A stretch of 64,000 nt of DNA from JABIKK01 sp964622835 (GCA_964622835.1 CAZUSA010000001.1:1-64000); one strand, 5' to 3'; numbered from the stretch's first letter, positions 33,308 through 42,628 are shown. Numbers and translations are program-made. Notes: generated by a model from the sequence alone, not told the origin.

Positions 33308-35056
33308 TCATTCCAATAATACTGTTGATAAGCTGTGGTCCTTATTCTTGATAAGCTTTGCTATACTTTGAGGGATTGCAGGAACAGCTCGTGTTTTCAA
33401 TATAAAGCCTTTAGGTGTTGGTGTGCAGATAATATTTTTCTTCCACGATGTTACCGTTTTAGGATAGTCTGTTCGATAGTGTGCTGCCCTACTTTCTTTT
33501 CGCCGTAAAGCGCTTGCAACAACCATATGACATGTAGGAATTATGTTAACAACATCTAATGCGTTAATGAGACGTTCATTCATTTTCAATGATCCTCCAA
33601 TCTTTAGTGAGTTATTATCATATTTGTGTAATTGTTGTTGTGCTCGTTCCATCTGTTTTCCCGTACGAACAACACCAACGTTATTCCACATGAGTGATTG
33701 TATATCTTCTTTAACCGTTCGTGGATTTTTTCCTGTGGTTGACTGTGCAAATGTAAGAAATCTATGGATTGCTTTGAAGACTGATTGTTTATGTAATCGT
33801 GGTAATTGTTGTTTTTTTATTGTTTTTGCAAGATGTTTTCCAACTAAACGTCCAAAGACGGTTATTTCTGCTAGACTATTACCTCCTAATCTATTGCCAC
33901 CATGTATTCCTGCAGTAACTTCACCTATTGCATACAATCCAGACACGGTTGTTTTTCCTGTACTGTGATTGACAACAAGTCCTCCCATTGAGTAATGTGC
34001 TGTTGGCCCGACTTCCATCGCTTGTTTACTAATGTCTAGATGTTGAAAATCCTTAAATTGTTTGTACATGCGTGGTAGTCGTTGTCGTATATGTGCTAAC
34101 GACTTGTGACTAATGTCTAAGAAGACACCGCCACGTTTTGTTCCACGTCCTTTCTTAATTTCTGTGTAAATAGCTCGAGCAACAACATCACGGGCAGATA
34201 ATTCTTGTCGTTCAGGATCGTATCGTTTCATGAACCGTTCTCCTTTACTATTACGTAAGACACCGCCTTCACCACGTACAGCTTCTGTTACTAACGTTCC
34301 TTCTGCTGCTTTGGGTGCTAACATACCTGTTGGATGAAATTGGAAGAGTTCCATGTCCATACATTGTGCTCCAACCTCTGTTGCAAGAGCGATACCATCG
34401 CCAGTGTTTTCCCAGAAGCGTGAGGAACTTCGTCGATAGATACGTGAATGTCCACCTGTTGCAAGAACGACTACTTTTGCATGAAAGATGATGAGTGCTC
34501 CTGTTTTGATGTTTAATCCTAATGCTCCCATAACACGGTTGTTAGTAGTTAATAAAGAAACAATGTAAACCATATTTTTTGTTGGTATCTTTCGTTTAAT
34601 GGTTTGGTTAACGAGAACGTTAAGTATTTCTTTTCCTGTTGTATCACCCACAAAACAGGCACGTCTATACCGCGCGGCTCCAAAGAATCGTTGACTTATT
34701 TTTTTATTTTTTTCCCGATGAAACCTCGTACCCCATCGTGCTAGTTCTTTAACGGCTGTTGGTGCTTCTTTACATAAAGTCATAACACTCTTTGTATCAT
34801 TCAAAAATCCACCATCTCGTATTGTATCTGCTGCATGCATTTGCCATGTATCTTGTTTATCCATAACACCTAATGCAGCATTGATACCTCCTGTTGCTAA
34901 AACAGTATGTGCATCACGTTGTTCACATTTACCAACAAGAAGAACATCAACATTATTGTCAGAAAGTTCAATAGCACAGCGTAAGCCAGCACCACCTGTA
35001 CCGATGATAAGTACATCAGCATCTTCGTGTGTTATTCGTACCTCTTTTTGTCGCAT
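33308..35056 (-). CDS. Fumarate reductase/succinate dehydrogenase-type flavoprotein
   Basis: 582 aa. FAD Rossmann motif IIGTGGAGLR near the N-terminus, AHTVLATGGINAALG (with the His that carries covalent FAD in FrdA/SdhA), FHPTGM substrate loop, HYSMGGL and GNRLGGNSLAE near the C-terminal FAD site. The His favours FrdA/SdhA over L-aspartate oxidase. No iron-sulfur (FrdB) or membrane subunit is nearby, so the electron donor is unknown. Confidence 0.82.
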   Translation of the reverse strand: MRQKEVRITHEDADVLIIGTGGAGLRCAIELSDNNVDVLLVGKCEQRDAHTVLATGGINAALGVMDKQDTWQMHAADTIRDGGFLNDTKSVMTLCKEAPTAVKELARWGTRFHREKNKKISQRFFGAARYRRACFVGDTTGKEILNVLVNQTIKRKIPTKNMVYIVSLLTTNNRVMGALGLNIKTGALIIFHAKVVVLATGGHSRIYRRSSSRFWENTGDGIALATEVGAQCMDMELFQFHPTGMLAPKAAEGTLVTEAVRGEGGVLRNSKGERFMKRYDPERQELSARDVVARAIYTEIKKGRGTKRGGVFLDISHKSLAHIRQRLPRMYKQFKDFQHLDISKQAMEVGPTAHYSMGGLVVNHSTGKTTVSGLYAIGEVTAGIHGGNRLGGNSLAEITVFGRLVGKHLAKTIKKQQLPRLHKQSVFKAIHRFLTFAQSTTGKNPRTVKEDIQSLMWNNVGVVRTGKQMERAQQQLHKYDNNSLKIGGSLKMNERLINALDVVNIIPTCHMVVASALRRKESRAAHYRTDYPKTVTSWKKNIICTPTPKGFILKTRAVPAIPQSIAKLIKNKDHSLSTVLLE

Positions 35057-35061
35057 TATTG

Positions 35062-36216
35062 TTATGCTACAGCTTGTACCGCTTTTGCTATAGCAGGAGT
35101 AAGATTTTTGTCAAATAATGATGGTAAAATCATTGTTGCTGTGGGGTTTGTACAGGTTGCAGCGAGTGCATTTGCTGCTGCTAAAAAGACGTCATGTTTG
35201 ATGGTTGTTGCTTGTGCATCTAACAGTCCTTTGTAGATACCAGGAAAGGCTAATGCGTTATTAACTTGATTGGGAAAGTCACTGCGTCCTGTTGCAACGA
35301 CAGCTGCTCCTGCAGCGAGTGCATCTTCAGGCATTATTTCAGGTATGGGATTTGCCATGGCAAAGACAAGTGGTTTGTCAGCCATTCCTTTGATCATTTC
35401 TTGTGTTACAATATTTGGGGCAGAGACACCAATAAAGACATCTGCGTCAACAAGTGCTTCTTGTAATGTTCCTGTTTTATTATCGTTGTTAGTTATACTT
35501 GCAAGTTTTTGTTTTTCTTCGTTAAGGTCTGTTCGTTCTTTTGATATAATACCTTTACTGTCACAGAGAACAATATTATGAACGCCTTTACAGAGTTTAG
35601 CATCATGTCCGACACATAATAATAAGTTTGCTATAGCAGTTCCTGCTGCTCCCGCTCCACTAATAACAACGTTGAGTTCTTCAAAGGTTTTACCAGTTAC
35701 TGTACAGGCATTAATAAGTCCAGCTAAGGTTACAACTGCCGTACCATGTTGATCATCATGCATAACAGGTATGCCAATATCTTGTAATGCTTTTTCTATG
35801 GCAAAACATTTTGGTGCGGCTATGTCTTCTAAGTTGATAGCACCAAACACGGGTGCGATTGCTTTAACAGCGGTAATAATTTCTTGTTCGTCTTTAGTAT
35901 CTAAACAGATAGGAAAGCCATCGACGCCTGCAAGTTCTTTGAGTAATAACGCTTTACCTTCCATGACAGGTAATGCAGCTTCAGGTCCAATATCACCTAA
36001 GCCAAGAACAGCAGTCCCATCTGAGACAATAGCAACGGTATTTCCTTTGATAGTGTAATCATATACTTTTTTTGTATCTTCTGCTATAGCGCTGGATACA
36101 CTACCAACACCTGGCGTGTACACTAAATTAAGATTTTCTTCTGTAAAAGGTACTTTTGAATCAACAGAAAGTTTTCCTTTGTATTTTTTGTGTAATGTTA
36201 AGGCTTCTTCAGACAT
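35062..36216 (-). CDS. NAD(P)-dependent malic enzyme
   Basis: 384 aa, short bacterial/archaeal type: VYTPGVGSVSSAIAED (active-site Tyr region), DGTAVLGLGDIGP, CLDTKDEQEI, and the Rossmann loop ISGAGAAGTAIA. Converts malate to pyruvate and CO2, or the reverse. First gene of the operon with the flavoprotein 5 nt downstream, then fumarase. Confidence 0.93.
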   Translation of the reverse strand: MSEEALTLHKKYKGKLSVDSKVPFTEENLNLVYTPGVGSVSSAIAEDTKKVYDYTIKGNTVAIVSDGTAVLGLGDIGPEAALPVMEGKALLLKELAGVDGFPICLDTKDEQEIITAVKAIAPVFGAINLEDIAAPKCFAIEKALQDIGIPVMHDDQHGTAVVTLAGLINACTVTGKTFEELNVVISGAGAAGTAIANLLLCVGHDAKLCKGVHNIVLCDSKGIISKERTDLNEEKQKLASITNNDNKTGTLQEALVDADVFIGVSAPNIVTQEMIKGMADKPLVFAMANPIPEIMPEDALAAGAAVVATGRSDFPNQVNNALAFPGIYKGLLDAQATTIKHDVFLAAANALAATCTNPTATMILPSLFDKNLTPAIAKAVQAVA

Positions 36217-36301
36217 GAAAAGAATTCATTTGTTGTGTCTTTAAAGGTTTTTGGTTTAAAAAAATAGGAATATTTAAGAAAAGAGTATTTCACAGAAATA
36301 T

Positions 36302-36502
36302 ATGAAAAAAAAGAGTAGAATAAAGAAACTCTCCTTTGCAGTTATCATCGCCTTTGCTGTTATTTCATTTTGGAGAGGTATTTGGGGTTTAATGGATGTT
36401 TATTTGTATCCTGATGATTACACAAAAAGCCTCTGGATTTCATTAATTGTAGGATTTCTTATTTTGGTATGGACACATCAGGCAATAAAAGAACTCTTAT
36501 GA
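36302..36502 (+). CDS. Small two-helix membrane protein
   Basis: 66 aa with a basic start (MKKKSRIKK), and membrane helices at about 11-31 and 43-60. No family recognised. TATA-like GAATATTTAAG lies about 30 nt before the ATG. Confidence 0.55.
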   Translation: MKKKSRIKKLSFAVIIAFAVISFWRGIWGLMDVYLYPDDYTKSLWISLIVGFLILVWTHQAIKELL

Positions 36503-36513
36503 AACACGTATTC

Positions 36514-37410
36514 CTAACTTTTTAATTTATACTTATCAAGAAGTAAACACATACTACATTCTTTTTTCGAAGAAGGCTCGCCACAGACTTCACAGGGTAT
36601 AATAGCCGATTGTTGTACTATTTTTCTTAATTGTGGCAATGTTGCTAAGAATGAATTGACAATACCTTGTTTTGTTCCTCTAAATTTGTTTTCTAGAATA
36701 TTAAGTTGTTCTCGTACGGTTGATCGAAAGGTATCACGTGCATGAGGACATTCTGTATATTTTACTGCAAATTTTTTTAAGACCGTATACAAGGTTACTT
36801 CTTGTTCTGTTATGAAGTATAATGGTTTTATACGTCTGACAAATTTCTTATGATCGACAATCCCAGTTACGGGTCCGAGTTTTGCTGACAATGCTCCTTG
36901 TCCTTTGTAGTGATTCATAAGCAGTGTTTGTGCTTCATCGTCAAGATTATGCCCTGTAACTAATTTTGTTGCTTTCAACTTACGTGAATATTTATTTAAC
37001 AAATATCGTCGCATGGTACCACAGATAGTACATGAATTAAGTTTAAGTTTCTTTAATGCGTCTGTAAGATCAAACGTGAATTCTTTTTTTGTATAGACAA
37101 TCGTTAAAGGTATGCCTTCTTGTTTACAAAATTTCTCTGCATCAACAACCGTCGTAGGACGATACCCAGGAATACCTTCGTCAATAAGTAATGCATGTAG
37201 TTTTGCACCACGTGGAGCAAGTATTGTATTAAGAATATGAGCAACAGTCAAAGAATCTTTTCCACCAGACATGGCAACAACAAAGGTGTCATTGTTACCA
37301 ATCATGTCATATTTTCTGATGGTTCGTTTGACTTTTGTTTCTATGTAGCGAATAAATTGTGTTGCTGTATATTCTTTACCACTTTGATCAATATAAACTA
37401 TCTTTGGCAT
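36514..37410 (-). CDS. ncsA: tRNA thiolation enzyme of the TtuA/NcsA family
   Basis: 298 aa. PP-loop SGGKDS (48-53), CTIC (Cys127/Cys130) and Cys221 in ECPHA form the iron-sulfur ligand set, and the C-terminal zinc site CEVCG...CSMC is intact. These enzymes make 2-thiouridine in tRNA using sulfur carried by a ubiquitin-like protein, encoded 3 nt upstream. Odd: family members usually begin with a zinc finger (CxxC...CxxH); the first 25 residues here have no Cys, so that finger is lost. Confidence 0.88.
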   Translation of the reverse strand: MPKIVYIDQSGKEYTATQFIRYIETKVKRTIRKYDMIGNNDTFVVAMSGGKDSLTVAHILNTILAPRGAKLHALLIDEGIPGYRPTTVVDAEKFCKQEGIPLTIVYTKKEFTFDLTDALKKLKLNSCTICGTMRRYLLNKYSRKLKATKLVTGHNLDDEAQTLLMNHYKGQGALSAKLGPVTGIVDHKKFVRRIKPLYFITEQEVTLYTVLKKFAVKYTECPHARDTFRSTVREQLNILENKFRGTKQGIVNSFLATLPQLRKIVQQSAIIPCEVCGEPSSKKECSMCLLLDKYKLKS

Positions 37411-37413
37411 ACA

Positions 37414-37620
37414 TTAGCCTCCAGAAACAACAGAAAGTATCTGTACTGTATCTTCTTCAGTGAGGGTATCTGTGGGTATACAGACTTCTCCATTGCGTAT
37501 AACAAGGACTTCTACAGGATTAATCTTCAACTGTTTAAGTAGCGCTGTAACGGTTATAGAACTGCCTATATCAACAGTCTGTGTTGTTTCATCACGTTCA
37601 ATAGAGACAGATAATGCCAT
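37414..37620 (-). CDS. Ubiquitin-like sulfur carrier (ThiS/MoaD/TtuB type)
   Basis: 68 aa from the ATG at 37620 (TATA GGTTTATAAC about 25 nt upstream). A beta-grasp pattern ends in VVSGG, the di-Gly tail activated by E1 enzymes. It sits in an operon with the TtuA-like thiolase, so a role as sulfur carrier (TtuB/SAMP2-like) is likely. Confidence 0.85.
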   Translation of the reverse strand: MALSVSIERDETTQTVDIGSSITVTALLKQLKINPVEVLVIRNGEVCIPTDTLTEEDTVQILSVVSGG

Positions 37621-37797
37621 GAATGCTGCAACGAAAAAGGCGTTATAAACCCTCTGGTTATAGAGTTTCCAACCAATAGTTTTATTAATCACTATTAAAA
37701 AATATAATCATGAAAAATTACTGTATACGGAAAAGCGACTCTGTACGCCTATCAGGCACGTAGTAATAGATTTTTCTAACTTTCTAGCAGGTTATTT

Positions 37798-38739
37798 ATG
37801 CACAAAGTAAAAGATTTCAAATGGAAAGAGAACGGCAGTCTTGATGCCTTCGTTACCGATTTAGGTAGTGTAGGATTCCAAAGTATAGAACTTAAACGAG
37901 CTACAGATTTGATCATACGCATGAAAAAAAATGGTGCAAAAATCTTTCTTACGTTCACTTCAAACATGGTTACTTCCGGCTTAAGGGGTTTTTTTGCTCA
38001 ATTAATTAAACTGGGTATACCTGATATCATTGTAACAACCGTTGGTGGATTAGAAGAGGACATCATGAAGGCAACTGGTGAAAATTTTAGTGTAGGAAAT
38101 TTTTCTCCAGATGATAGTGAGTTATATGAAAAGGGTATTAACAGGGTGGGAAATATCCACATTCCAACAGAGTCCTATACAAAGTTTGAAGATATTATGG
38201 GTTCAATGTTAAAAAAGATGTATAAAAAAAAGAATGACTGGACTGTCTCTGAGTTATTGAAAGAATGCGGATTATTATTAAACGATGAAAATTCAATAGT
38301 ATACCAAGCATCAAAAAATAATGTACCAATTTTTTGTCCAGCTATAACAGATGGTGCAATGGGTTTTCAATTATATTTATTCCAAGAAAAGAATAAAGAT
38401 TTTAGAGTAGATGTGATTAAAGATTTTGCAAACATTCTTTTTAGTGTTAGTCAAGATGATAAGAAAGGTTTAATTTCCTTGGGTGGAAGCATTTCTAAGC
38501 ATCATGCAATACTTGCAGGATTATTAAATGGTGGCATGGATTATGCTATTTACATGACAACAGCAAGCCACACTTCAGGTAGTATGAGTGGAGCAACAAC
38601 TAATGAAGCAAAAAGTTGGGGGAAAGTAAAAGATGATTCTGATGTTGTAACAGTGATAGGTGATGTTACTATTACATTTCCTTTAGCAATGTGCAGCGCA
38701 TTAGATAAATTAGCAAAAGAAGGGCATGTAAAAAAATGA
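37798..38739 (+). CDS. dys: Deoxyhypusine synthase
   Basis: 313 aa. Transfers an aminobutyl group to a lysine of eIF5A. Motifs: TFTSNMVTSGLRG, GGLEEDIMK, GGSISKHHAIL, and NEAKSWGKV with the active Lys276. Its stop overlaps the PLP decarboxylase start (ATGA), and that gene overlaps the agmatinase gene, so the three are one translational unit. TATA is unclear. Confidence 0.93.
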   Translation: MHKVKDFKWKENGSLDAFVTDLGSVGFQSIELKRATDLIIRMKKNGAKIFLTFTSNMVTSGLRGFFAQLIKLGIPDIIVTTVGGLEEDIMKATGENFSVGNFSPDDSELYEKGINRVGNIHIPTESYTKFEDIMGSMLKKMYKKKNDWTVSELLKECGLLLNDENSIVYQASKNNVPIFCPAITDGAMGFQLYLFQEKNKDFRVDVIKDFANILFSVSQDDKKGLISLGGSISKHHAILAGLLNGGMDYAIYMTTASHTSGSMSGATTNEAKSWGKVKDDSDVVTVIGDVTITFPLAMCSALDKLAKEGHVKK

Positions 38740-39764
38740 AAGCAAAATTTATTCTGAGTAAACAAAGAGTAAAAAAACAAATAGAACAGTGCAATACGTT
38801 ATCAAACGAAGTATCCTATAGTTTTAAAACAAATTATGAAGTAGGCAAAATACTTGAAGAAACAACAAATTGTTGGTTTAGTGTTCATTCTTTAGAGTCT
38901 GTAAAAGATATAAAAAATAAAGAAAAGATTTGGTTTTTTGCACAAGGATGGGATAACAAAGAAATTATTGAGTTACTTGAGGAAGGTGTTACTTCTTTTG
39001 TTGTTGATAACTCACAAGATCTAGAGATCTTATTAGACCACATAAAAACAACAGAAAAAGACATTAATGTATTATTAAGAATGAGATTGAAAGAACAAAC
39101 GGTTCAAACAGGAAAACATTTTGTTTTTGGTTTTTATAGTAAAAAAATTAATGAGTTAATTCCCCTATTAAAAAAAAACAAAAGAATTGGCAAATTAGGA
39201 ATTCATTTTCATAGAAAAACACAAAATGTAACTGAATGGTCCTTAAAAGAAGAGTTAGAAGATAGTTTAGATGCTACAACATTAGATAAGATGGATGTGA
39301 TTAATATTGGTGGGGGTATACCGAGTTTTTACAAAAATTACCAAGTAAAAAACCAGGAAGCAATTTTTTCAGAAATAATAAAAGTAAAAGAATGGCTAAA
39401 CAAAAAAGATATTAAAATGATACTTGAACCAGGGAGATTCATTGCAGCCCCTGCTATCAAATTAGTTACAGAAATAAAAAATATATATGAAAAGAATATC
39501 ATTGTGAATGCATCAGTGTACAATTCTGCAATGGACACTTTTGTTGCAAATTTACGATTGTTAGTTGAAGATGAAACTACGGAAGGTGAAGGATACACTA
39601 TCAAAGGTATAACACCTGATTCCTTAGATATATATAGGTATAAGGTGTATTTCAAGAAAAAACCAAAAGTAGGTGATCAGATTACTTTTTTGAATGCAGG
39701 AGCCTATAATTTTAGAACAGACTTTTGCAAATTACCAAAAATACAAACGGAAGTAATAGAATGA
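38736..39764 (+). CDS. PLP-dependent basic amino acid decarboxylase (ODC/arginine decarboxylase fold)
   Basis: 342 aa, alanine-racemase/ODC fold III. PLP Lys31 in SYSFKTNY, HFHRKTQN, the Gly-rich phosphate loop NIGGGIPS and EPGRF, and a C-terminal GAYNF. A closing Cys of the ODC active site is not clearly at its usual place. Operon position between deoxyhypusine synthase and agmatinase makes arginine decarboxylation (to agmatine) the best guess; ornithine or carboxynorspermidine are alternatives. Confidence 0.8.
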   Translation: MKAKFILSKQRVKKQIEQCNTLSNEVSYSFKTNYEVGKILEETTNCWFSVHSLESVKDIKNKEKIWFFAQGWDNKEIIELLEEGVTSFVVDNSQDLEILLDHIKTTEKDINVLLRMRLKEQTVQTGKHFVFGFYSKKINELIPLLKKNKRIGKLGIHFHRKTQNVTEWSLKEELEDSLDATTLDKMDVINIGGGIPSFYKNYQVKNQEAIFSEIIKVKEWLNKKDIKMILEPGRFIAAPAIKLVTEIKNIYEKNIIVNASVYNSAMDTFVANLRLLVEDETTEGEGYTIKGITPDSLDIYRYKVYFKKKPKVGDQITFLNAGAYNFRTDFCKLPKIQTEVIE

Positions 39765-40612
39765 AATGGATGAATCTGCCGGACGAATATAGTACAGAAG
39801 ATGCTACTTTTGCAATTATCCCCATTGCTTATGAAGGTAAGGTAACGTACGGTACTGGTGCTTCAAAAGGAGCTGAAGAGATAATCACCGCATCTAAACA
39901 TTTAGAGTATTATGAAGATCAATTTAATAACGAACCATTTATTGAAGGTATACAAATTATTACACCAAAATCATTTACTAATACTGAAGAAATGATTACA
40001 AATGTTTCTGAAAAAGTATCACAACAAAAAGGAAAATTCATTATAGGGCTTGGAGGAGATCACACAGCAACACTTGGCACTATTAAAGGTCTAGAAAAAA
40101 ACGAAAAGGACTTTTCAGTAGTTATCTTTGATGCACATAGTGATTTTAGAGATGAATGGAATGGTACAAAAAATAATCATGCTTGTGTAACAAAAAGAAT
40201 TTATGAAAACCATCACGTTACTGTAATGGGTGTAAGAGCCCAAGATAAAGATGAATATCATGAAATTAAAGAATCAAAAAATATACAACAAATAAGTATG
40301 TATGATTTAAACAAAGATTCTTTGATGAAAGCATTGCCAAATATGAAAGATAAAATATTCATTTCTATTGACGTTGATGTTTTTGATCCCTCATTCATTA
40401 AAAATACAGGAACACCTGAACCAGGTGGTCTAATGTGGACGAAACTAATAGATATGCTTACTATTCTTTTTAAAGAAAAAAAAGTTATTGGAACAGATAT
40501 TGTAGAGTTTGCACCTGAAGAAAATTTCAGGTCAGAAGCATATTCCTTAGCACGATTAGTTTACAAAATGATGAGTCTCTATGTAAAAAATGAACATTCA
40601 AGAAACAATTGA
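39761..40612 (+). CDS. speB: Agmatinase/arginase-family ureohydrolase
   Basis: 283 aa from the ATG at 39761, overlapping the previous stop. Manganese motifs are GLGGDHT, DAHSDFRDE and SIDVDVFDPSF, all intact. Normally hydrolyses agmatine to putrescine and urea. In the archaeal hypusine route proposed for Haloferax, a similar enzyme may instead act on the guanidinobutyl-lysine intermediate on eIF5A. Both fit the operon. Confidence 0.88.
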   Translation: MKWMNLPDEYSTEDATFAIIPIAYEGKVTYGTGASKGAEEIITASKHLEYYEDQFNNEPFIEGIQIITPKSFTNTEEMITNVSEKVSQQKGKFIIGLGGDHTATLGTIKGLEKNEKDFSVVIFDAHSDFRDEWNGTKNNHACVTKRIYENHHVTVMGVRAQDKDEYHEIKESKNIQQISMYDLNKDSLMKALPNMKDKIFISIDVDVFDPSFIKNTGTPEPGGLMWTKLIDMLTILFKEKKVIGTDIVEFAPEENFRSEAYSLARLVYKMMSLYVKNEHSRNN

Positions 40613-41120
40613 ACGATTGGAACAACAACGTGTGTCGTGGAATATTGCACGTGAAACGATTGCATGCATTACTGAAAGTGTTTCGTTGATAGATAATCCT
40701 ACTGTCCTTGAGATTGGCACGTATAACGGCTATAGTGCGTTGTGGTTTGCAACAGTAGCAAAGCATGTTACAAGTATTGAGTGTGAAGAAGCACGCTTTA
40801 GAGAGTCACAGAAGAACTGTGCTGACGTTTCAAATATAACCTTAGTTCATGGTGATGCCTGTACTCTTCTTAAGCAATGGCAAGAAGAACAAAAACATTT
40901 TGATGCTATTCTCATTGACGGCAAAAAGAGTGAATATGTTTCCTATTTAGAAGCAGCATTACAGCTTATTTCACCTCATGGTATTATTTTTGTGGATAAT
41001 ACGATATCTCATAAGGATAAATTAGATGATTTTTTTACATTATTGAATGAACAATCTCACATAACGTGGAAAGAGACTTCCTTAGGTGATGGTATGATTA
41101 TCATTAAACAAAAGGTTTAA
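40590..41120 (+). CDS. SAM-dependent O-methyltransferase-like protein
   Basis: 176 aa. Motif I VLEIGTYNGYSALWFA, motif II VTSIECEE, HGDACTLL, and IFVDNTISH, as in the catechol-type O-methyltransferase family. Substrate unknown. Its start overlaps the agmatinase end by 23 nt. Confidence 0.8.
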   Translation: MNIQETIERLEQQRVSWNIARETIACITESVSLIDNPTVLEIGTYNGYSALWFATVAKHVTSIECEEARFRESQKNCADVSNITLVHGDACTLLKQWQEEQKHFDAILIDGKKSEYVSYLEAALQLISPHGIIFVDNTISHKDKLDDFFTLLNEQSHITWKETSLGDGMIIIKQKV

Positions 41121-41145
41121 AGAGAGGGGCATTATTCTTGCTGAT

Positions 41146-41490
41146 ATGACACATGAGAGTGCAACAGTGCACCATTTACATCGAAGAAAACGTATTCATA
41201 TAAAGCACGAAAAATATCCTCATCCTGATCCATTGAAGAAATGGATTGATAAACTTATTTATGTTGTTGTTATTTTAGGTCCGTTATTAACTATTTCGCA
41301 ACCGTTAAAGATTTTTTCACAAAAAACGGCAGAAGGTGTTTCGTTGATTACGTGGATTGTATTTTTTGTTTCTGCTATTATTTGGTTAGGTTACGGTATT
41401 ATTCATAAGGATAAACCTATTATTATTGCAAATATTTTGTGGATTTTAATTGAAGGTGCAGCAATAGCGGGTATTCTTATTTATGGTTAA
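41146..41490 (+). CDS. SemiSWEET-type sugar transporter
   Basis: 114 aa, three membrane helices after a His/Arg-rich cytosolic start (about 1-35). TISQPLKIFSQKTAEGVSLITW is the PQ-loop of the MtN3/SemiSWEET family. Works as a dimer for sugar passage. An overlap of 8 nt joins it to the YtxJ-like gene. Confidence 0.82.
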   Translation: MTHESATVHHLHRRKRIHIKHEKYPHPDPLKKWIDKLIYVVVILGPLLTISQPLKIFSQKTAEGVSLITWIVFFVSAIIWLGYGIIHKDKPIIIANILWILIEGAAIAGILIYG

Positions 41491-41815
41491 TACATATCGT
41501 AGTTTTGAAACAGTTAAAGAACTTATTGAAGCAAGTAGTGAAGAAGTTATTATTTTGTTAAAACACAGTAATACATGTCCTGTTTCTGCTCGTGCAAAGG
41601 GTGAAGTTGATCAGTTTATGGAATCACATGAGACAAAAATATTTTTATTGATTGTTCAAGAACAACGTTCGTTATCTCAAGAGATTGCTGAAACATTATC
41701 AGTAACACATGAGTCGCCACAAGTTATTGTGCTTAAAAAGGGTCATGGAGAACAGGTTCTTAACCATGATAGCATTACTGTACGCGCAGTAGAAGATGTA
41801 GTAACAAAAGCGTAG
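41483..41815 (+). CDS. YtxJ-like monothiol bacilliredoxin-family protein
   Basis: 110 aa, thioredoxin fold. LLKHSNTCPVSARAKGE matches the KHSxxCpiS motif of YtxJ (DUF2847), with a single reactive Cys; HESPQVIVL is the cis-Pro strand. The family is tied to bacillithiol in Firmicutes. Bacillithiol genes are not visible here, so the thiol used is unknown. Confidence 0.78.
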   Translation: MVNTYRSFETVKELIEASSEEVIILLKHSNTCPVSARAKGEVDQFMESHETKIFLLIVQEQRSLSQEIAETLSVTHESPQVIVLKKGHGEQVLNHDSITVRAVEDVVTKA

Positions 41816-41847
41816 TGTTTTTATAGGATTACTACAAAAGAAAAATT

Positions 41848-42138
41848 ATGACGTTAGAAACCCACATACAAACGCCTTGCACTCAAACAATTTCCTACAA
41901 AAGAGGATTAAGTGGAGCACTCAGAGATGCTCTTGTCCCTGATTTAACACTACGATACATACGAAGAGAAAAAAAACGTACAGATACAACACCCCCCCAG
42001 GATAGAGAACGATCACTTTTGGGAGAAGATATGTCTGGTCGATCTATGGATCTCGGAAAAAGAATTGCAATAGATCTCGGACGTATCGCTGTGTATGGTA
42101 GCATCGTTGGTACAGCCATATACAAGCTTCTTACATAA
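41848..42138 (+). CDS. Unrecognised protein with C-terminal membrane helix
   Basis: 96 aa, Arg-rich, with a probable membrane helix at about 72-94 and no signal peptide. No family recognised. TATA-like TTTTTATAGG is about 28 nt before the ATG. The next gene begins 1 nt after its stop. Confidence 0.45.
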   Translation: MTLETHIQTPCTQTISYKRGLSGALRDALVPDLTLRYIRREKKRTDTTPPQDRERSLLGEDMSGRSMDLGKRIAIDLGRIAVYGSIVGTAIYKLLT

Positions 42139-42139
42139 C

Positions 42140-42628
42140 ATGACCTATGATAAAATTGCTAAAGGATATAATGAACTCCATGGCGAAGAGCAGGTTAAGA
42201 AAGCAGAGATTATCAAAGAAGTACTGTTGAAGAAGAAACAGTCTGGTTTATTGCTAGATATTGGTGGCGGTACAGGTATTAGTACAGAAGTATTTGTTAA
42301 AGAGTTTGATTGTATTATTCTTGATCCCTGTGAAGAATTATTAGAAGAAGAGCCTGCAACGTGTGTAAAGATTTTAGGATCTGCTGAAGAGTTACCGTTT
42401 AGTGATAAGAAGTTTGATGTTATTATTTCTTTAACGGCATTACATCATGCAGATCTTACGCTTGCGTTTAAAGAAATCAAACGTGTTGCTAAGGATGATG
42501 CATTTATTGCTATTTCTTTCTTAAAGCAAGCAAAAAATATTAAAGAGTTTGAAACAGTATTTCGTTCTTCATGTGATAACGTAGAAGTTATTGATGAAGG
42601 CAAGGATCTGATTTTTTTTAATAGTTAA
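42140..42628 (+). CDS. SAM-dependent methyltransferase
   Basis: 162 aa from the ATG at 42140. Class I fold: LLLDIGGGTGIST (motif I), LGSAEELPFSDKKFDVI and SLTALHHADLTLAF (motifs II/III). Substrate unknown; UbiE/small-molecule type. Convergent with the secreted protein gene. Confidence 0.8.
   Translation: MTYDKIAKGYNELHGEEQVKKAEIIKEVLLKKKQSGLLLDIGGGTGISTEVFVKEFDCIILDPCEELLEEEPATCVKILGSAEELPFSDKKFDVIISLTALHHADLTLAFKEIKRVAKDDAFIAISFLKQAKNIKEFETVFRSSCDNVEVIDEGKDLIFFNS

Noticed and set aside
33308..35056. L-aspartate oxidase (NadB)
   Set aside because: The AHTVLATGG motif has the His used for covalent FAD in FrdA/SdhA, and the neighbours are malic enzyme and fumarase rather than nadA/nadC.
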